From Maribellus comscasis (GTDB lineage Bacteria; Bacteroidota; Bacteroidia; Bacteroidales; Prolixibacteraceae), in contig NZ_CP046401.1 of assembly GCF_009762775.1 (NCBI RefSeq), forward strand, positions 6,026,001-6,090,000: 64,000 nucleotides of DNA, in the 5' to 3' direction. Shown one piece after another: positions 52,650 through 62,433 of this stretch. The notes below the pieces were generated by a model that was given only the letters and a program-made list of their open reading frames with translations, searched no databases and was not told where the DNA came from. Each line of letters opens with the position of its first letter. The stretch's first letter is position 1. The position numbers and the translations under genes were made by a program.

Positions 52650-54464
52650 ATGAAAAGAATAATCTTGGCTTTGGCAATAACAATTTTAGTTTCCGGCTTT
52701 ATTTCAGCGCGTGAAATTACCGGGACTGTTAGAGACGACTCCGGGAATGTTTTGCCGGGTGTGACCGTGCAGGTTCAAAATACCAACCGGGGAACCGTAA
52801 CCGATATTCAGGGATTTTACAAAATTGAGGTTCAACCTGAAGATAAATTCCTGGTGTTTTCATTCATCGGAATGGAAACTGAGAAAGTTAAAATTGGCTC
52901 AAAAGATAAAATCGATGTTGAATTAAAATCTTCAATGATGGAACTGGAAGATTGTGTTGTAGTTGCTTACGGAGCGCAACCAAGAACAAAAATCAGAGGT
53001 GTCAGTTTTATGAAGAGCGCCGTAATGAGCCCAACTCCCAACTGGAACACGGAGAATTATTCCACCATTCATGAAAATGGTTTTAAAGATGCTAAGGCCA
53101 ATCCGCTTTCTACATTTTCAATTGACGTTGACAACGCGTCGTATTCCAACGTGCGGAGGTATATTAATCAGGGAGAGTTGCCGCCGGTTGATGCCGTTCG
53201 GATTGAAGAAATGATCAACTATTTTCATTACGATTACCCGGAACCTGCGGGAGAGACGCCGTTTAGCGTAACGACTGAGTTGGGAGCATGTCCGTGGAAT
53301 GAAGACCATTATTTAATGCACGTGGGTTTAAAAGGAAAAAGTATTGATAAGAGTGAGTTACCTCCTTCGAACCTGGTTTTTCTGATTGATGTTTCCGGTT
53401 CGATGAATGCGTATAACAAATTGCCTTTGTTAAAACGGGCTTTTACAATGCTGGTAAATGAATTACGACCGGAAGATCGTGTGGCAATTGTTGTTTATGC
53501 AGGTGCTGCCGGAAAAGTATTAAACTCTACTCCGGGTGATGAAAAGCAAGAGATTTTGGATGCATTGGAACAATTAAATGCCGGAGGTTCAACGGCTGGT
53601 GGTGAAGGATTAAAACTGGCTTATAAAATTGCCAGTAATCATTTTATTGAAGGTGGAAATAACCGCATCATTTTGGCCACCGACGGTGATTTTAACGTTG
53701 GCGTTTCCAGTACTTCAGAAATGGAAAGGCTGGTAGAAAAAGAGCGTGAAAGCGGCATTTTTATGTCGGTACTGGGTTTTGGAACCGGCAATATTAAAGA
53801 CGATAAAATGGAAGTTATTGCAGACAAAGGCAATGGAAATTATTCGTATATCGACAATATTCAGGAAGCGCGGAAAGTATTTATTTCTGAGTTTGGCGGA
53901 ACCCTTTTTACCATTGCAAAAGATGTAAAATTTCAGCTGGAATTTAATCCGAAACAGGTAAAATCTTATCGGCTGGTTGGATATGAAAATCGTTTGCTAA
54001 ACGACGAAGATTTTAACGACGACACTAAAGATGCCGGTGAAATGGGAGCCGGGCACACGGTTACAGCGCTGTATGAAATTATTCCCGCAGGTTCAAACAG
54101 TGCAACTCCGTCGGTTAATCCATTAAAATACCAGGAGTCAAAAACAGTTTCCGGGAAGTACAATAATGAATTACTTACCATAAAATTACGTTACAAAGAA
54201 CCGGACGGCGGGAAAAGTAAACTGCTTGAACAAGCCATCTCAAACAAAATTGAGAAAAATACATCCAATGATTTTCGTTTTTCTGCTGCGGTCGCTTCCT
54301 TCGGAATGTTGTTGCGAAATTCCGAATTCAAAGGAAACACATCCATCGATTCGATTGTGAAATTGGCAAAAAATGCAAAAGGCGAAGATGATAACGGATA
54401 TCGTTCAGAATTTATTCAGCTGGTAAAAACGGTGGACGATTTGCATCTTGTGGCCGAAAAATAA
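52650..54464 (+). CDS. secreted von Willebrand A protein with carboxypeptidase-like N-terminus (YfbK-like)
   Basis: A 604-residue exported protein (signal to about residue 20, SGFISA). Residues 22-95 are a carboxypeptidase-regulatory-like fold (GTVRDDSGNVLPGVTVQVQN), followed by a SusC-like ELEDCVVVAYGAQ. Residues about 135-235 match the VWA-associated N-terminal domain (FSIDVDNASYSNVRRYI). The VWA domain has a complete MIDAS: Asp247-x-Ser249-x-Ser251 (LIDVSGSMN), Thr315 and Asp345 (ATDGDFN). The last 200 residues are the C-terminal domain typical of YfbK-like proteins. It faces the sigma/anti-sigma operon across the RAYT unit and shares two unusual segments with the anti-sigma fusion. Confidence 0.88.
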   Translation: MKRIILALAITILVSGFISAREITGTVRDDSGNVLPGVTVQVQNTNRGTVTDIQGFYKIEVQPEDKFLVFSFIGMETEKVKIGSKDKIDVELKSSMMELEDCVVVAYGAQPRTKIRGVSFMKSAVMSPTPNWNTENYSTIHENGFKDAKANPLSTFSIDVDNASYSNVRRYINQGELPPVDAVRIEEMINYFHYDYPEPAGETPFSVTTELGACPWNEDHYLMHVGLKGKSIDKSELPPSNLVFLIDVSGSMNAYNKLPLLKRAFTMLVNELRPEDRVAIVVYAGAAGKVLNSTPGDEKQEILDALEQLNAGGSTAGGEGLKLAYKIASNHFIEGGNNRIILATDGDFNVGVSSTSEMERLVEKERESGIFMSVLGFGTGNIKDDKMEVIADKGNGNYSYIDNIQEARKVFISEFGGTLFTIAKDVKFQLEFNPKQVKSYRLVGYENRLLNDEDFNDDTKDAGEMGAGHTVTALYEIIPAGSNSATPSVNPLKYQESKTVSGKYNNELLTIKLRYKEPDGGKSKLLEQAISNKIEKNTSNDFRFSAAVASFGMLLRNSEFKGNTSIDSIVKLAKNAKGEDDNGYRSEFIQLVKTVDDLHLVAEK

Positions 54465-54498
54465 TACTTGATTTCTAATTGTTTCTAACTTGTTTTCA

Positions 54499-54526
54499 AA
54501 AGCATCGTCTGCAGAGGCGGTGCTTT
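54499..54526. terminator. hairpin between convergent genes
   Basis: AAAGCATCGTC (54499-54509) and GGCGGTGCTTT (54516-54526) pair over 11 bp with G-U wobbles and a 6-base loop. The T run is short on both strands, so termination is likely but not certain. Confidence 0.55.
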
Positions 54527-54540
54527 ATCAGGTTAAGCAA

Positions 54541-54966
54541 TCATTCGATTTGAAACTCATTTGAATAAAAGGAATGGTACCCTTCTCCGTGTTTGATTAT
54601 AAAGCTGTACTCAATTCTATAAATTCCTTTTTCAAAATTTAAATTCAACGTATCCAGGTATATTTCCTTTGCGTCGAGGCCATTACAGCACCACGAGGAA
54701 TATCCGTTGCAAATTGGCCCCCAAAATCCGGTCCACTCATTATTACTATATTTTAATACCGAGGGTGGAATCCCGTCGTAAGAACTACATTTATAGTAAC
54801 TGATTTCGTCTGCGTAATTATTAGAAACTTTAATCAGGACGTTCTCTTTTGTACTGTATTTTTCTTTATCCGTTTCTATAACAACATCTTTGTAAAAGTC
54901 ATCTTCTTTGTTGCAACTGAAACTGAAAATAAATAAGCTTAACAGCAGGTAATAGCGCGGTTTCAT
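54541..54966 (-). CDS. small lipoprotein, function unknown
   Basis: A 141-residue lipoprotein (LFIFSFSC, Cys17). The mature part is a single beta-rich domain beginning VVIETDKEKYSTKENVLIKVSNN, an immunoglobulin-like opening, with a cysteine-rich middle (YYKCSSYDG, GPICNGYSSWCCNG). No family is recognised. The frame is open 19 codons further upstream, but the ATG at 54966 starts the signal peptide. It converges on the VWA gene. Confidence 0.7.
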   Translation of the reverse strand: MKPRYYLLLSLFIFSFSCNKEDDFYKDVVIETDKEKYSTKENVLIKVSNNYADEISYYKCSSYDGIPPSVLKYSNNEWTGFWGPICNGYSSWCCNGLDAKEIYLDTLNLNFEKGIYRIEYSFIIKHGEGYHSFYSNEFQIE

Positions 54967-55090
54967 AACCGTTTGATTTTGAAAAAGATGTTTGGCTGGT
55001 AGTTTTGGTTGCGTTAGATTCAAAAAAGATAAATGATATTGAGTTTTGTTTGTTAAAGGCTTTGAATTGCCTTCGTAAGAAATGAAGTTT

Positions 55091-56236
55091 TTACAATTTT
55101 AGCATGGTAAATGAAATTATTAACATTACTACAGCTACAATTGCACCTCCAATAAAAGCTGTTCCGGTTCCTCCCAGAGCATAAAAAAAACCGATTATAA
55201 TTGGTCCGGTGGTTTGCCCAAGCCGCAAAACCATACTGTTTATCGACATAAAACCTGCACGCTCTGTAATCGGGGCAAAACCTACCAGTAAAGTTTGAAC
55301 TCCGGGAATAATCATACCGTGAGCCATTCCGAAGGTAACAATTGGGAAAAGTAATTTCCACCATTCATCGGCAAAGGAAAGTAAGAGCATTGAAACAAGA
55401 TACAAAGTAAAGCCAATTTGTAGCTGTACTTTAGGTTTTAGAATTTTGTTTATTCTTTTTAGTTGGGAAGAAGTTATGGCAGTAACAACAGAAAAACCCG
55501 ACATAAACAGCCCGATTTGAAGTGAACTTGAGTTCATCCTCTCAGTCATCAGTTGCGGAAAGTAGGAAAGATAAGCTCCGTATAAAATTACAAACAAAAG
55601 AACGTTCAGAATAAAAAGTCCCCATACTGTTTTTTGATTGACATTTTTCCAGGTTCTTTTCAAATAATCAGCAAGGTTTTGTTTTTTATCGGGTTCAGGA
55701 TTTTTTAACCAGAATATTACCATGAAAGCAGTCGGAACTCCAAGCAAAGCCAAAAGAAACGGAAACTGCCACCCGGCCATTGCAAGGGCGCCGCCAACTG
55801 CCGGGTAAGTTGCTGTGCCAATGCTTAAAACACTGGCGTTGTATCCCATTATTTCACCCCTTTTCGGACCGCTAAAAAGGTCTCCGATTAAAGTCACATT
55901 CAACATGCCGAGAGACGCTGCTCCAATTCCCTGGAAAAAACGCAGAACCAGCAGAATATGCCAGTTTTTGGTGAAAAAACATGCCAATCCGGCCAGCCCG
56001 AAAAGAAATAGAGAAGGTATCAGGATCGTTTTTCGGCCAAAATTATCTGCAAGAACTCCAATTACCGGTGCCAAAAATATGCCTGGAAATGTAAAAACCG
56101 TAATCAGCAGCGTAACTTGCATGGGAGTAATTCCAAAATGTTTAATGATGGAGGGAAAAGCCGGCGTGATACTTGCGACACCCATCACTGCGATAAGTGT
56201 TGACAGAAAAATTACAGTAAGATTTTTTCGTTGCAT
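55091..56236 (-). CDS. major facilitator superfamily transporter
   Basis: A 381-residue inner-membrane protein with about twelve helices. The MFS loop motif between helices 2 and 3 reads GVLADNFGRKTIL, and helix 4 has RFFQGIGAASLG, typical of drug:proton antiporters of the DHA1 type. The second half begins near residue 200 after a charged cytoplasmic loop. Substrate unknown. It is the only gene of its transcript; the following gene on the same strand starts 81 bases downstream of it. Confidence 0.9.
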   Translation of the reverse strand: MQRKNLTVIFLSTLIAVMGVASITPAFPSIIKHFGITPMQVTLLITVFTFPGIFLAPVIGVLADNFGRKTILIPSLFLFGLAGLACFFTKNWHILLVLRFFQGIGAASLGMLNVTLIGDLFSGPKRGEIMGYNASVLSIGTATYPAVGGALAMAGWQFPFLLALLGVPTAFMVIFWLKNPEPDKKQNLADYLKRTWKNVNQKTVWGLFILNVLLFVILYGAYLSYFPQLMTERMNSSSLQIGLFMSGFSVVTAITSSQLKRINKILKPKVQLQIGFTLYLVSMLLLSFADEWWKLLFPIVTFGMAHGMIIPGVQTLLVGFAPITERAGFMSINSMVLRLGQTTGPIIIGFFYALGGTGTAFIGGAIVAVVMLIISFTMLKL

Positions 56237-56317
56237 AAATTTGTTTTAGACGGGCTAATGTAACTTATTCAATCGGAAACAGTCAATTTCTCAGTGTGTT
56301 TTTTAAAGATTTAAAAA

Positions 56318-57742
56318 CTAGTTTTCAGCAATATTTTTTATCATCCCGTTAAAAATAAAAAAGTGAAATGGGGAAGTCGCAATCCAGTACAGTCGTCCCA
56401 AAATTCCGCGTGGACGGAACGTTGCTGTTTGATGCAGCATCTTATGTTCATCAATCTTAAATTCCAGCCACGCTTCCCCCGGAAGTTTCATTTCTGCAAA
56501 AAGTAAAAGCCTCTGTTTTTCACGGCTGGCGTACAAAACCCGCCAGAAATCGAGTGCATCGCCCGGATTTATTTCTCTGGGTGAAGTTCGCCCCCTTTTT
56601 AATCCAACACCTCCAACAATCTGGTCAAAAAAACCTCGGATTTTCCAGAGCCAGTTGGCATAATAGTAACCTTTTTCTCCTCCTATGGTCCAAATATTCT
56701 GGATGACCCTATCGATGTTCTCTACTTTATATTTTTTGATGTTTTTGTAACATCCGAATTGCGGAACTTCAATAAAATCGGATAAAGAGAGTCCCAGACT
56801 GCTGCTGATTATTGAATCTTTCCAGCTGCTTAGAACCAGATGTTGTTTTATTCTTTGAAATGCATTTTTTAGTGCCTGCTGATAGGTAATTGGTTTTACC
56901 TGAAGAATTTGTTCCAAATCGTTATTCCTGCAAATTACTTCGGTTTTCATACTTTCTACCAAACTTATAGCCAGTTTATATGAAACCGACGTTATAAAAA
57001 ACAACCAGTACGATGAAACTTTCGGGCTAATCAAAGAAGTGGTATAAAAGGGTCTTTTTAATTTTCGTTCTTTGGCATATTGGATCATCATTTCTTTATA
57101 CGTAAGTATCTCCGGCCCCCCGATATCAAATGTTTGGTTCAGACATTTTTCCTGAAACAGTACACCATGTAAATACGAAATTACATCCCGTATGGCAATC
57201 GGTTGTGTTTGGGTAAGAAGCCATTTGGGAGCAACAATTACCGGTAGTTTTTCTACAATATCGCGGATTATTTCAAAGGATGCGCTTCCTGAGCCAACAA
57301 CTATCCCGGCACGTAAAACAGTCAGTGAATAAGCATTACTTTTTAAAATTTCCTCTACCTTTCTGCGCGATGCCAAATGACGTGAGAGTTTCGTTGTATT
57401 GGTAATCCCACTCAAATAAATAAGCTGTTTTACCCGGGTGCTTTCCATGTACTTTTTAAAATTTTCAGCGGCTTTTGATTCCAGTAAATCAAATTTCTCC
57501 GACGAAGTAGTCATGGAATGAATAAGGTAATATGCAGCATCAATGTTTTTAGGAATGATCTCAAAATCAGGTTCATTCAAAAAATCAACTTCAACCACCT
57601 CCAGTTTTTCAAGAAGATTTTTGTGAAAATTTAGCCTCCGTTTTTCACGTACGCAACAAATTACATGATGTCCTTTTTCAATGAGTGCCGGGAGTAAACG
57701 TTTTCCTACATAACCTGTTACGCCTGTTAAAAGTATTCTCAT
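56318..57742 (-). CDS. NAD-binding SDR with C-terminal DUF2867
   Basis: A 474-residue protein. Residues 1-290 are an atypical SDR (Rossmann start LLTGVTGYVGKRLLPAL; LIYLSGITN; LRAGIVVGSGSASFE) of the NmrA/YbjT style, and about 315-474 form a DUF2867 domain (GVGLKRGRTSPREINPGDALDFWRV, ending in RGILGRLYWIATSPFH). This fusion is common in Bacteroidota and others; its reaction is not established. It is divergent from the S9 peptidase and lies upstream of the MFS gene on its strand (reading minus). Confidence 0.88.
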   Translation of the reverse strand: MRILLTGVTGYVGKRLLPALIEKGHHVICCVREKRRLNFHKNLLEKLEVVEVDFLNEPDFEIIPKNIDAAYYLIHSMTTSSEKFDLLESKAAENFKKYMESTRVKQLIYLSGITNTTKLSRHLASRRKVEEILKSNAYSLTVLRAGIVVGSGSASFEIIRDIVEKLPVIVAPKWLLTQTQPIAIRDVISYLHGVLFQEKCLNQTFDIGGPEILTYKEMMIQYAKERKLKRPFYTTSLISPKVSSYWLFFITSVSYKLAISLVESMKTEVICRNNDLEQILQVKPITYQQALKNAFQRIKQHLVLSSWKDSIISSSLGLSLSDFIEVPQFGCYKNIKKYKVENIDRVIQNIWTIGGEKGYYYANWLWKIRGFFDQIVGGVGLKRGRTSPREINPGDALDFWRVLYASREKQRLLLFAEMKLPGEAWLEFKIDEHKMLHQTATFRPRGILGRLYWIATSPFHFFIFNGMIKNIAEN

Positions 57743-57871
57743 AATTTGTTGATTCAGAAAGAGAACAAATAATCGAGCTTTAAAGTTTACATGTTCTGTT
57801 GAACCGATTTATATATGCGGGAATTTCCGGTTTTCTTGACGAAAATTCTTTTTAGCTGCTAATTCTTTCTT

Positions 57872-57879
57872 TATTTTCG
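57872..57879 (+). promoter_or_regulatory. -7-like element of the dipeptidyl peptidase gene
   Basis: TATTTTCG differs from TAnnTTTG at one base and lies 24 bases before the ATG at 57904. Confidence 0.4.
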
Positions 57880-57903
57880 CAACCCAATATACAAAATTGA
57901 ATC

Positions 57904-60036
57904 ATGCGAAAAATCTTTCTTCTTTTTTTGTTTTTGGCGCAGCTTGTTGTTGCCCAGCAAAAACAAATGACGCTTGGGGATGCCATCCTTGGCCGCTACA
58001 ATGGTCTTAGTCCTGAATCATTTGAGAATCTGAGCTGGAGGAGTGAAATTGAGTTTACTTATCTTGAGAGTGATACCTTATGGCTTGAATCTGCAAAGAA
58101 AGGGGAAAAGATACCCTTTATTGTTCTTGAGGAGTTAAACGCGATTGTGCATGACTCAACGGGAATTCGTTTTAAAAATTTTCCGCAATATTCATGGGTG
58201 AACGATTCCGAAATGTTGATTCAGAACAGAAATAAGTTTTTGCTGATTGACACCGGAAATAAAAAGTTGGTTTATAAATATGAATTGCCTGTAAGTGCTG
58301 AAAATGCTGAATTTAATATAGCTGGAAAATTTGTTGTTTATACGGTTAAAGATGATTTGTTTATCTCTTTTGCTGACGGCGGGAAGGTGCAAGTCACTTT
58401 CGACGGTGGAAAAGGAATTGTAAATGGCAAATCGGTCCACCGAAGTGAATTTGGAATTTCCGGTGGAATTTTTAATTCGCCGCAAGGGAATTTTGTAGCT
58501 TTCTACCGGAAGGACGAAAGCAGGGTTCACGATTATCCGCTGGTCGATTTTATGGGGAGGCAGGCAGAATACACTCCCGTAAAATACCCGATGGCCGGAT
58601 TAACCAGCGAGCAGGTAAAACTGGGGATTTATAAAATTTCCAGTGGCAAAACTGTTTTTATGAAAACCGGAGAACCGCTTGATCATTATCTGACCAATAT
58701 TGCCTGGTCGCCGGATGAAAAGAACATTTATATTGCAGAACTGAACCGCGGGCAAAACCACATGCAACTGAATTGTTACGATGTTTCGTCCGGAGAAAAA
58801 GTAAAAACTTTATTTGAGGAGACCGATGAACGATATGTTGAGCCGCTGTATCCGATTCAATTCTCCCAAACAAATAAAAATGAGTTTTATTATTTGAGCC
58901 GGAAAGACGGTTGGTTTCACATATACAAATACAACACACAAGGACAGTTGCTAAAACAAATTACAAAAGGAGAGTGGGAAGTAACCAATGTTTTAGGTTT
59001 CGACAGTAAAGAAAAATTTGTTTTTGTGGAGGCAACAAAAGAAAGTCCGCTGGAAAATCATATTTACCGGGTGAATATTAAAACCGGGGAAATGGAAAAG
59101 CTTTCAAACAGACAAGGCGTTCACAGCGGCGTAGTCAGCCCCGGTGGCAAATTTATAATTGATAACTGGAGTGCGCCGAAGATCCCCCACAATACAGACC
59201 TTATTTCTGCGGACGGCAGCAAAAGAAAAAATCTGTTAAGTTCCAAAGACCCGCTGGAAGACTTTCAATTGGGAGAGAATAAACTGGTTTCTATCCTGTC
59301 TGCCGACGGAAAAACAGAATTGGCGGGCCGTTTAATTTTGCCGGTGGACTTTGATCCATCAAAAAAATATCCGGTGATTGTTTATGTGTATGGCGGACCC
59401 CATTCTCAACTGGTAAATAAAAGCTGGAATAATCAGGCGCGATGGTGGCAATATTACATGGCCTCGCAGGGATATATTGCTTTTACGATGGACAATAGAG
59501 GAACGCTAAACCGTGGCCGCCATTTTGAAACGGTTGTTCACCGGCAATTGGGAATTCTGGAAACAGAGGATCAGATGAAAGGGATTGAATATTTGAAATC
59601 ATTACCTTATGTCGATTCAGACAGGATTGGTGTACACGGATGGAGTTACGGTGGATTTATGACACTAAACCTTATGCTGCGCCATCCCGAAGTTTTTAAA
59701 GTTGGTGTGGCCGGAGGCCCTGTTGTCAACTGGAGCATGTATGAAGTAATGTATGGTGAGCGCTACATGGATACCCCACAGGAAAATCCTGAAGGATTTA
59801 AGGAAACCAATATGTTAAACCATGTTTCCGGTCTTCAGGGGAAACTGATGCTGGTTCATGGTGTGCAGGACGAAACCGTGGTTATGCAGCACAGCATGAA
59901 GTTTCTCCGGGAATGCGTAAAACAGGAAAAGCAACTCGATTTTTTTGTTTATCCCACACATCCGCACAACGTTCGTGGAAAAGACAGGGTGCATTTGATG
60001 CAAAAAGTAAGCGACTATTTTATTGATAACTTGTAG
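57904..60036 (+). CDS. S9 prolyl oligopeptidase, dipeptidyl peptidase IV type
   Basis: A 710-residue exported serine peptidase (signal FLAQLVVAQ). Residues about 40-460 form the beta-propeller and 470-710 the alpha/beta-hydrolase domain. The triad is Ser581 (HGWSYGGFMT), Asp656 (HGVQDETVV) and His688 (THPHNVRG). The Glu pair needed to hold the peptide N-terminus is suggested by HRSEFGISGG-type propeller sequence rather than a clear DPPIV EE motif. DPPIV-like enzymes release X-Pro dipeptides in the periplasm and feed amino-acid use. It is transcribed alone. Confidence 0.92.
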   Translation: MRKIFLLFLFLAQLVVAQQKQMTLGDAILGRYNGLSPESFENLSWRSEIEFTYLESDTLWLESAKKGEKIPFIVLEELNAIVHDSTGIRFKNFPQYSWVNDSEMLIQNRNKFLLIDTGNKKLVYKYELPVSAENAEFNIAGKFVVYTVKDDLFISFADGGKVQVTFDGGKGIVNGKSVHRSEFGISGGIFNSPQGNFVAFYRKDESRVHDYPLVDFMGRQAEYTPVKYPMAGLTSEQVKLGIYKISSGKTVFMKTGEPLDHYLTNIAWSPDEKNIYIAELNRGQNHMQLNCYDVSSGEKVKTLFEETDERYVEPLYPIQFSQTNKNEFYYLSRKDGWFHIYKYNTQGQLLKQITKGEWEVTNVLGFDSKEKFVFVEATKESPLENHIYRVNIKTGEMEKLSNRQGVHSGVVSPGGKFIIDNWSAPKIPHNTDLISADGSKRKNLLSSKDPLEDFQLGENKLVSILSADGKTELAGRLILPVDFDPSKKYPVIVYVYGGPHSQLVNKSWNNQARWWQYYMASQGYIAFTMDNRGTLNRGRHFETVVHRQLGILETEDQMKGIEYLKSLPYVDSDRIGVHGWSYGGFMTLNLMLRHPEVFKVGVAGGPVVNWSMYEVMYGERYMDTPQENPEGFKETNMLNHVSGLQGKLMLVHGVQDETVVMQHSMKFLRECVKQEKQLDFFVYPTHPHNVRGKDRVHLMQKVSDYFIDNL

Positions 60037-60137
60037 TCTGCTTTTTTAATAAGCAGCGAAAGGAACGAAAAATCGAACAATAAAACCGATATAAAATATG
60101 CGGCAAGGGAAGCCGGACAATTTCTATGTAAAGGCTA

Positions 60138-60145
60138 TACCTTTG
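60138..60145 (+). promoter_or_regulatory. -7 element of the XRE-cupin/acyl-CoA ligase operon
   Basis: TACCTTTG is a perfect -7 element, 31 bases before the ATG at 60177. Confidence 0.6.
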
Positions 60146-60176
60146 TTCTTAATTACTAACCTAAAGTGAAAAAAAT

Positions 60177-60725
60177 ATGAACGGACAAATTCGCGAAATA
60201 GCATTGAGATTACGGGGTTTACGCGATCTGCTGGATATTCCGGTGGAAGAAATGGCAGCAACCTGCAATACCAGTACAAATGAGTATTTGGAATACGAAA
60301 GTGGTGATAACGACATTCCTATTGGCGCCCTTCAAAATATTTCAAAAAAATATAATGTTGAGTTAACTGCATTGCTTTTTGGTAGTGAGCCAACGATGAA
60401 ATCTTTTTTCCTTACACGAAAAGGGCAGGGCACAGCAATGGAGCGAATAAGTGCTTACAAATATCAGTCGCTGGCAGCCGGTTTTGTGGGCCGAAAAGCC
60501 GATCCGTTTATTGTAACCGTTGAACCGAGTGAAAATAAATTGCATTTGAATAGTCACAACGGACAGGAATTTAATTATGTTTTGGAAGGAAGTATGCTGT
60601 TGAGCGTTGGCGGGCACGAGCTCACCTTAAACGAAGGAGACAGCCTCTATTTTGATGCCTCACTTCCGCATGGAATGAAAGCATTACAAAATGAAACCGT
60701 TAAATTTCTTTCACTGATATTTTAA
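60177..60725 (+). CDS. XRE-family regulator with cupin sensor domain
   Basis: A 182-residue regulator: an XRE helix-turn-helix at about 8-65 (LRDLLDIPVEEMAATCNTS, IPIGALQNISKKY) and a cupin_2 barrel at about 105-180 (GQEFNYVLEGSMLLSV, NEGDSLYFDASLPHGM). The cupin probably binds a small effector. The acyl-CoA ligase gene follows 24 bases later in the same operon, an arrangement conserved in many Bacteroidota, so the regulator probably responds to the ligase substrate or product. Autoregulation is inference. Confidence 0.92.
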   Translation: MNGQIREIALRLRGLRDLLDIPVEEMAATCNTSTNEYLEYESGDNDIPIGALQNISKKYNVELTALLFGSEPTMKSFFLTRKGQGTAMERISAYKYQSLAAGFVGRKADPFIVTVEPSENKLHLNSHNGQEFNYVLEGSMLLSVGGHELTLNEGDSLYFDASLPHGMKALQNETVKFLSLIF

Positions 60726-60749
60726 TAAAACCAAAGAAATTACAGCTAC

Positions 60750-62405
60750 ATGATTGAGAAGTATTTAAAACAAAAGGCTTTTAAAGATTTTGAAGACTTT
60801 AAAGCCAACTATGAGCTGGTTATCCCCGAAGATTTTAATTTTGCCTACGACGTTGTTGACGGCTGGGCAGCTACAAATCCACATAAACGTGCCTTGCTCT
60901 GGACAAACGACCAGGGGCAGTGCAGAACCTACACTTTTGGCGAGTTAAAAGAAATTACCGACCGATCTGCGGGCTATTTTTCCTCTCTGGGAATTAAAAA
61001 AGGCGACATGGTGATGGCGATTTTAAAACGCCGCTCTGAGTTTTGGTTTACCATTATCGCTTTGCACAAAATTGGCGCAGTTATTATTCCGGCAACTCAT
61101 TTGCTTACGTCAAAAGACATTGTTTACCGAAATAATGCAGCTACCATAAAAGCCATTGTTTGCGACGGAACAGAATTGATTTTAAGTCATGTGGATGGCG
61201 CGATGGCAAAATCACCATCCGTTGAACGGCGAATTTCAATTGGGCCAATCGTTCCTGAAGGATGGGAAGATTTTCATAAAGGTGTTGAAAATGCCACACC
61301 TTTTAAACGTCCGGCGGAGCCAACAAAAAACGACGACCCGATTATCGTAAGTTTTACTTCGGGAACAACCGGCGACCCCAAAATGGTAGTGCTCGACAGC
61401 GTGTATCCGCTGGCGCATATTATTACCGCAAAATATTGGCAAAATTTGCATGAAAACAGTTTGCATTTAACTATTGCCGATACCGGTTGGTTAAAAGCTG
61501 TTTGGGGGAAATTATACGGACAGTGGCTCGTTGGAGCTTCTGTGTTTGTTTATGATCACGAGAAATTTACTCCTGCCGATATTCTCACTGTTTTGTCGAA
61601 ACATAAAGTAACATCGCTTTGTGCACCGCCAACTATTTTTCGTTTTCTCATTCGTGAAGATTTAAACCATTACGATTTGTCGGCGCTGGAATGGTGTACC
61701 ATTGCCGGTGAAGCGCTGAACCCGGAAGTATATAACAAATTTTATCAGCTAACGGGTATTAAACTGCGCGAAGGTTACGGGCAAAGTGAAACCACACTTT
61801 CTGTGTTTACTTCGCCCTGGGTGGAACCCAAACCCGGTTCCATGGGATTGCCAAATCCACATTACGATGTCGATTTACTTACTCCGGACGGGCGCTCAGC
61901 CGAAGCAGGCGAACAAGGGCAGATTGTGATTCGTTACGATAAAAAATATCCTACAGGGCTGTTTAAAGGATACTACCGGAATCAGCGATTGACCAATGAA
62001 GCCATCTCGGACGGGATTTATTACACCGGCGATTTGGCCTGGAAAGATGAAGATGGTTATTTCTGGTTTGTAGGTAGAGCTGACGATGTGATTAAAAGCT
62101 CGGGTTACCGAATCGGGCCGTTTGAAGTGGAAAGCGCATTAATGACACACCCTGCAGTGGTGGAATGTGCCATTACCGGAGTGCCCGATGACATTCGCGG
62201 GCAGGTGGTAAAAGCTACCGTTGTTTTAGGCCACGACTACAAAGAAAAAGCAGGCGATGTTTTGGTAAAAGAATTGCAAAGCCATGTGAAAAAAGTAACT
62301 GCCCCCTACAAATACCCAAGGGTAATTGAATTTGTTGATGAATTGCCTAAAACCATCAGCGGAAAAATTCGGCGGGTGGAAATTCGTGAACGAGACCATC
62401 AATAG
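60750..62405 (+). CDS. AMP-forming acyl-CoA synthetase
   Basis: A 551-residue adenylate-forming ligase that couples a carboxylic acid to CoA with ATP. The P-loop reads SFTSGTTGDPK, the A5 motif GYGQSETT, A7 YTGDLAW, the hinge GRADDVIKSSGYRIGPFEVE, and the C-terminal lysine PKTISGKIRR. Overall it fits the acetyl/medium-chain acyl-CoA synthetase branch; the acid could be short-chain, aromatic or branched. It is the second gene of an operon with an XRE-cupin regulator. A long hairpin terminator follows. Confidence 0.93.
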   Translation: MIEKYLKQKAFKDFEDFKANYELVIPEDFNFAYDVVDGWAATNPHKRALLWTNDQGQCRTYTFGELKEITDRSAGYFSSLGIKKGDMVMAILKRRSEFWFTIIALHKIGAVIIPATHLLTSKDIVYRNNAATIKAIVCDGTELILSHVDGAMAKSPSVERRISIGPIVPEGWEDFHKGVENATPFKRPAEPTKNDDPIIVSFTSGTTGDPKMVVLDSVYPLAHIITAKYWQNLHENSLHLTIADTGWLKAVWGKLYGQWLVGASVFVYDHEKFTPADILTVLSKHKVTSLCAPPTIFRFLIREDLNHYDLSALEWCTIAGEALNPEVYNKFYQLTGIKLREGYGQSETTLSVFTSPWVEPKPGSMGLPNPHYDVDLLTPDGRSAEAGEQGQIVIRYDKKYPTGLFKGYYRNQRLTNEAISDGIYYTGDLAWKDEDGYFWFVGRADDVIKSSGYRIGPFEVESALMTHPAVVECAITGVPDDIRGQVVKATVVLGHDYKEKAGDVLVKELQSHVKKVTAPYKYPRVIEFVDELPKTISGKIRRVEIRERDHQ

Positions 62406-62433
62406 AAGCTTAATTGTAAAAACGAATCCTTTC

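Noticed and set aside
60038..60056. CTGCTT/AAGCAG hairpin after the S9 peptidase as a terminator
   Set aside because: Six-base stem and no T run after it.
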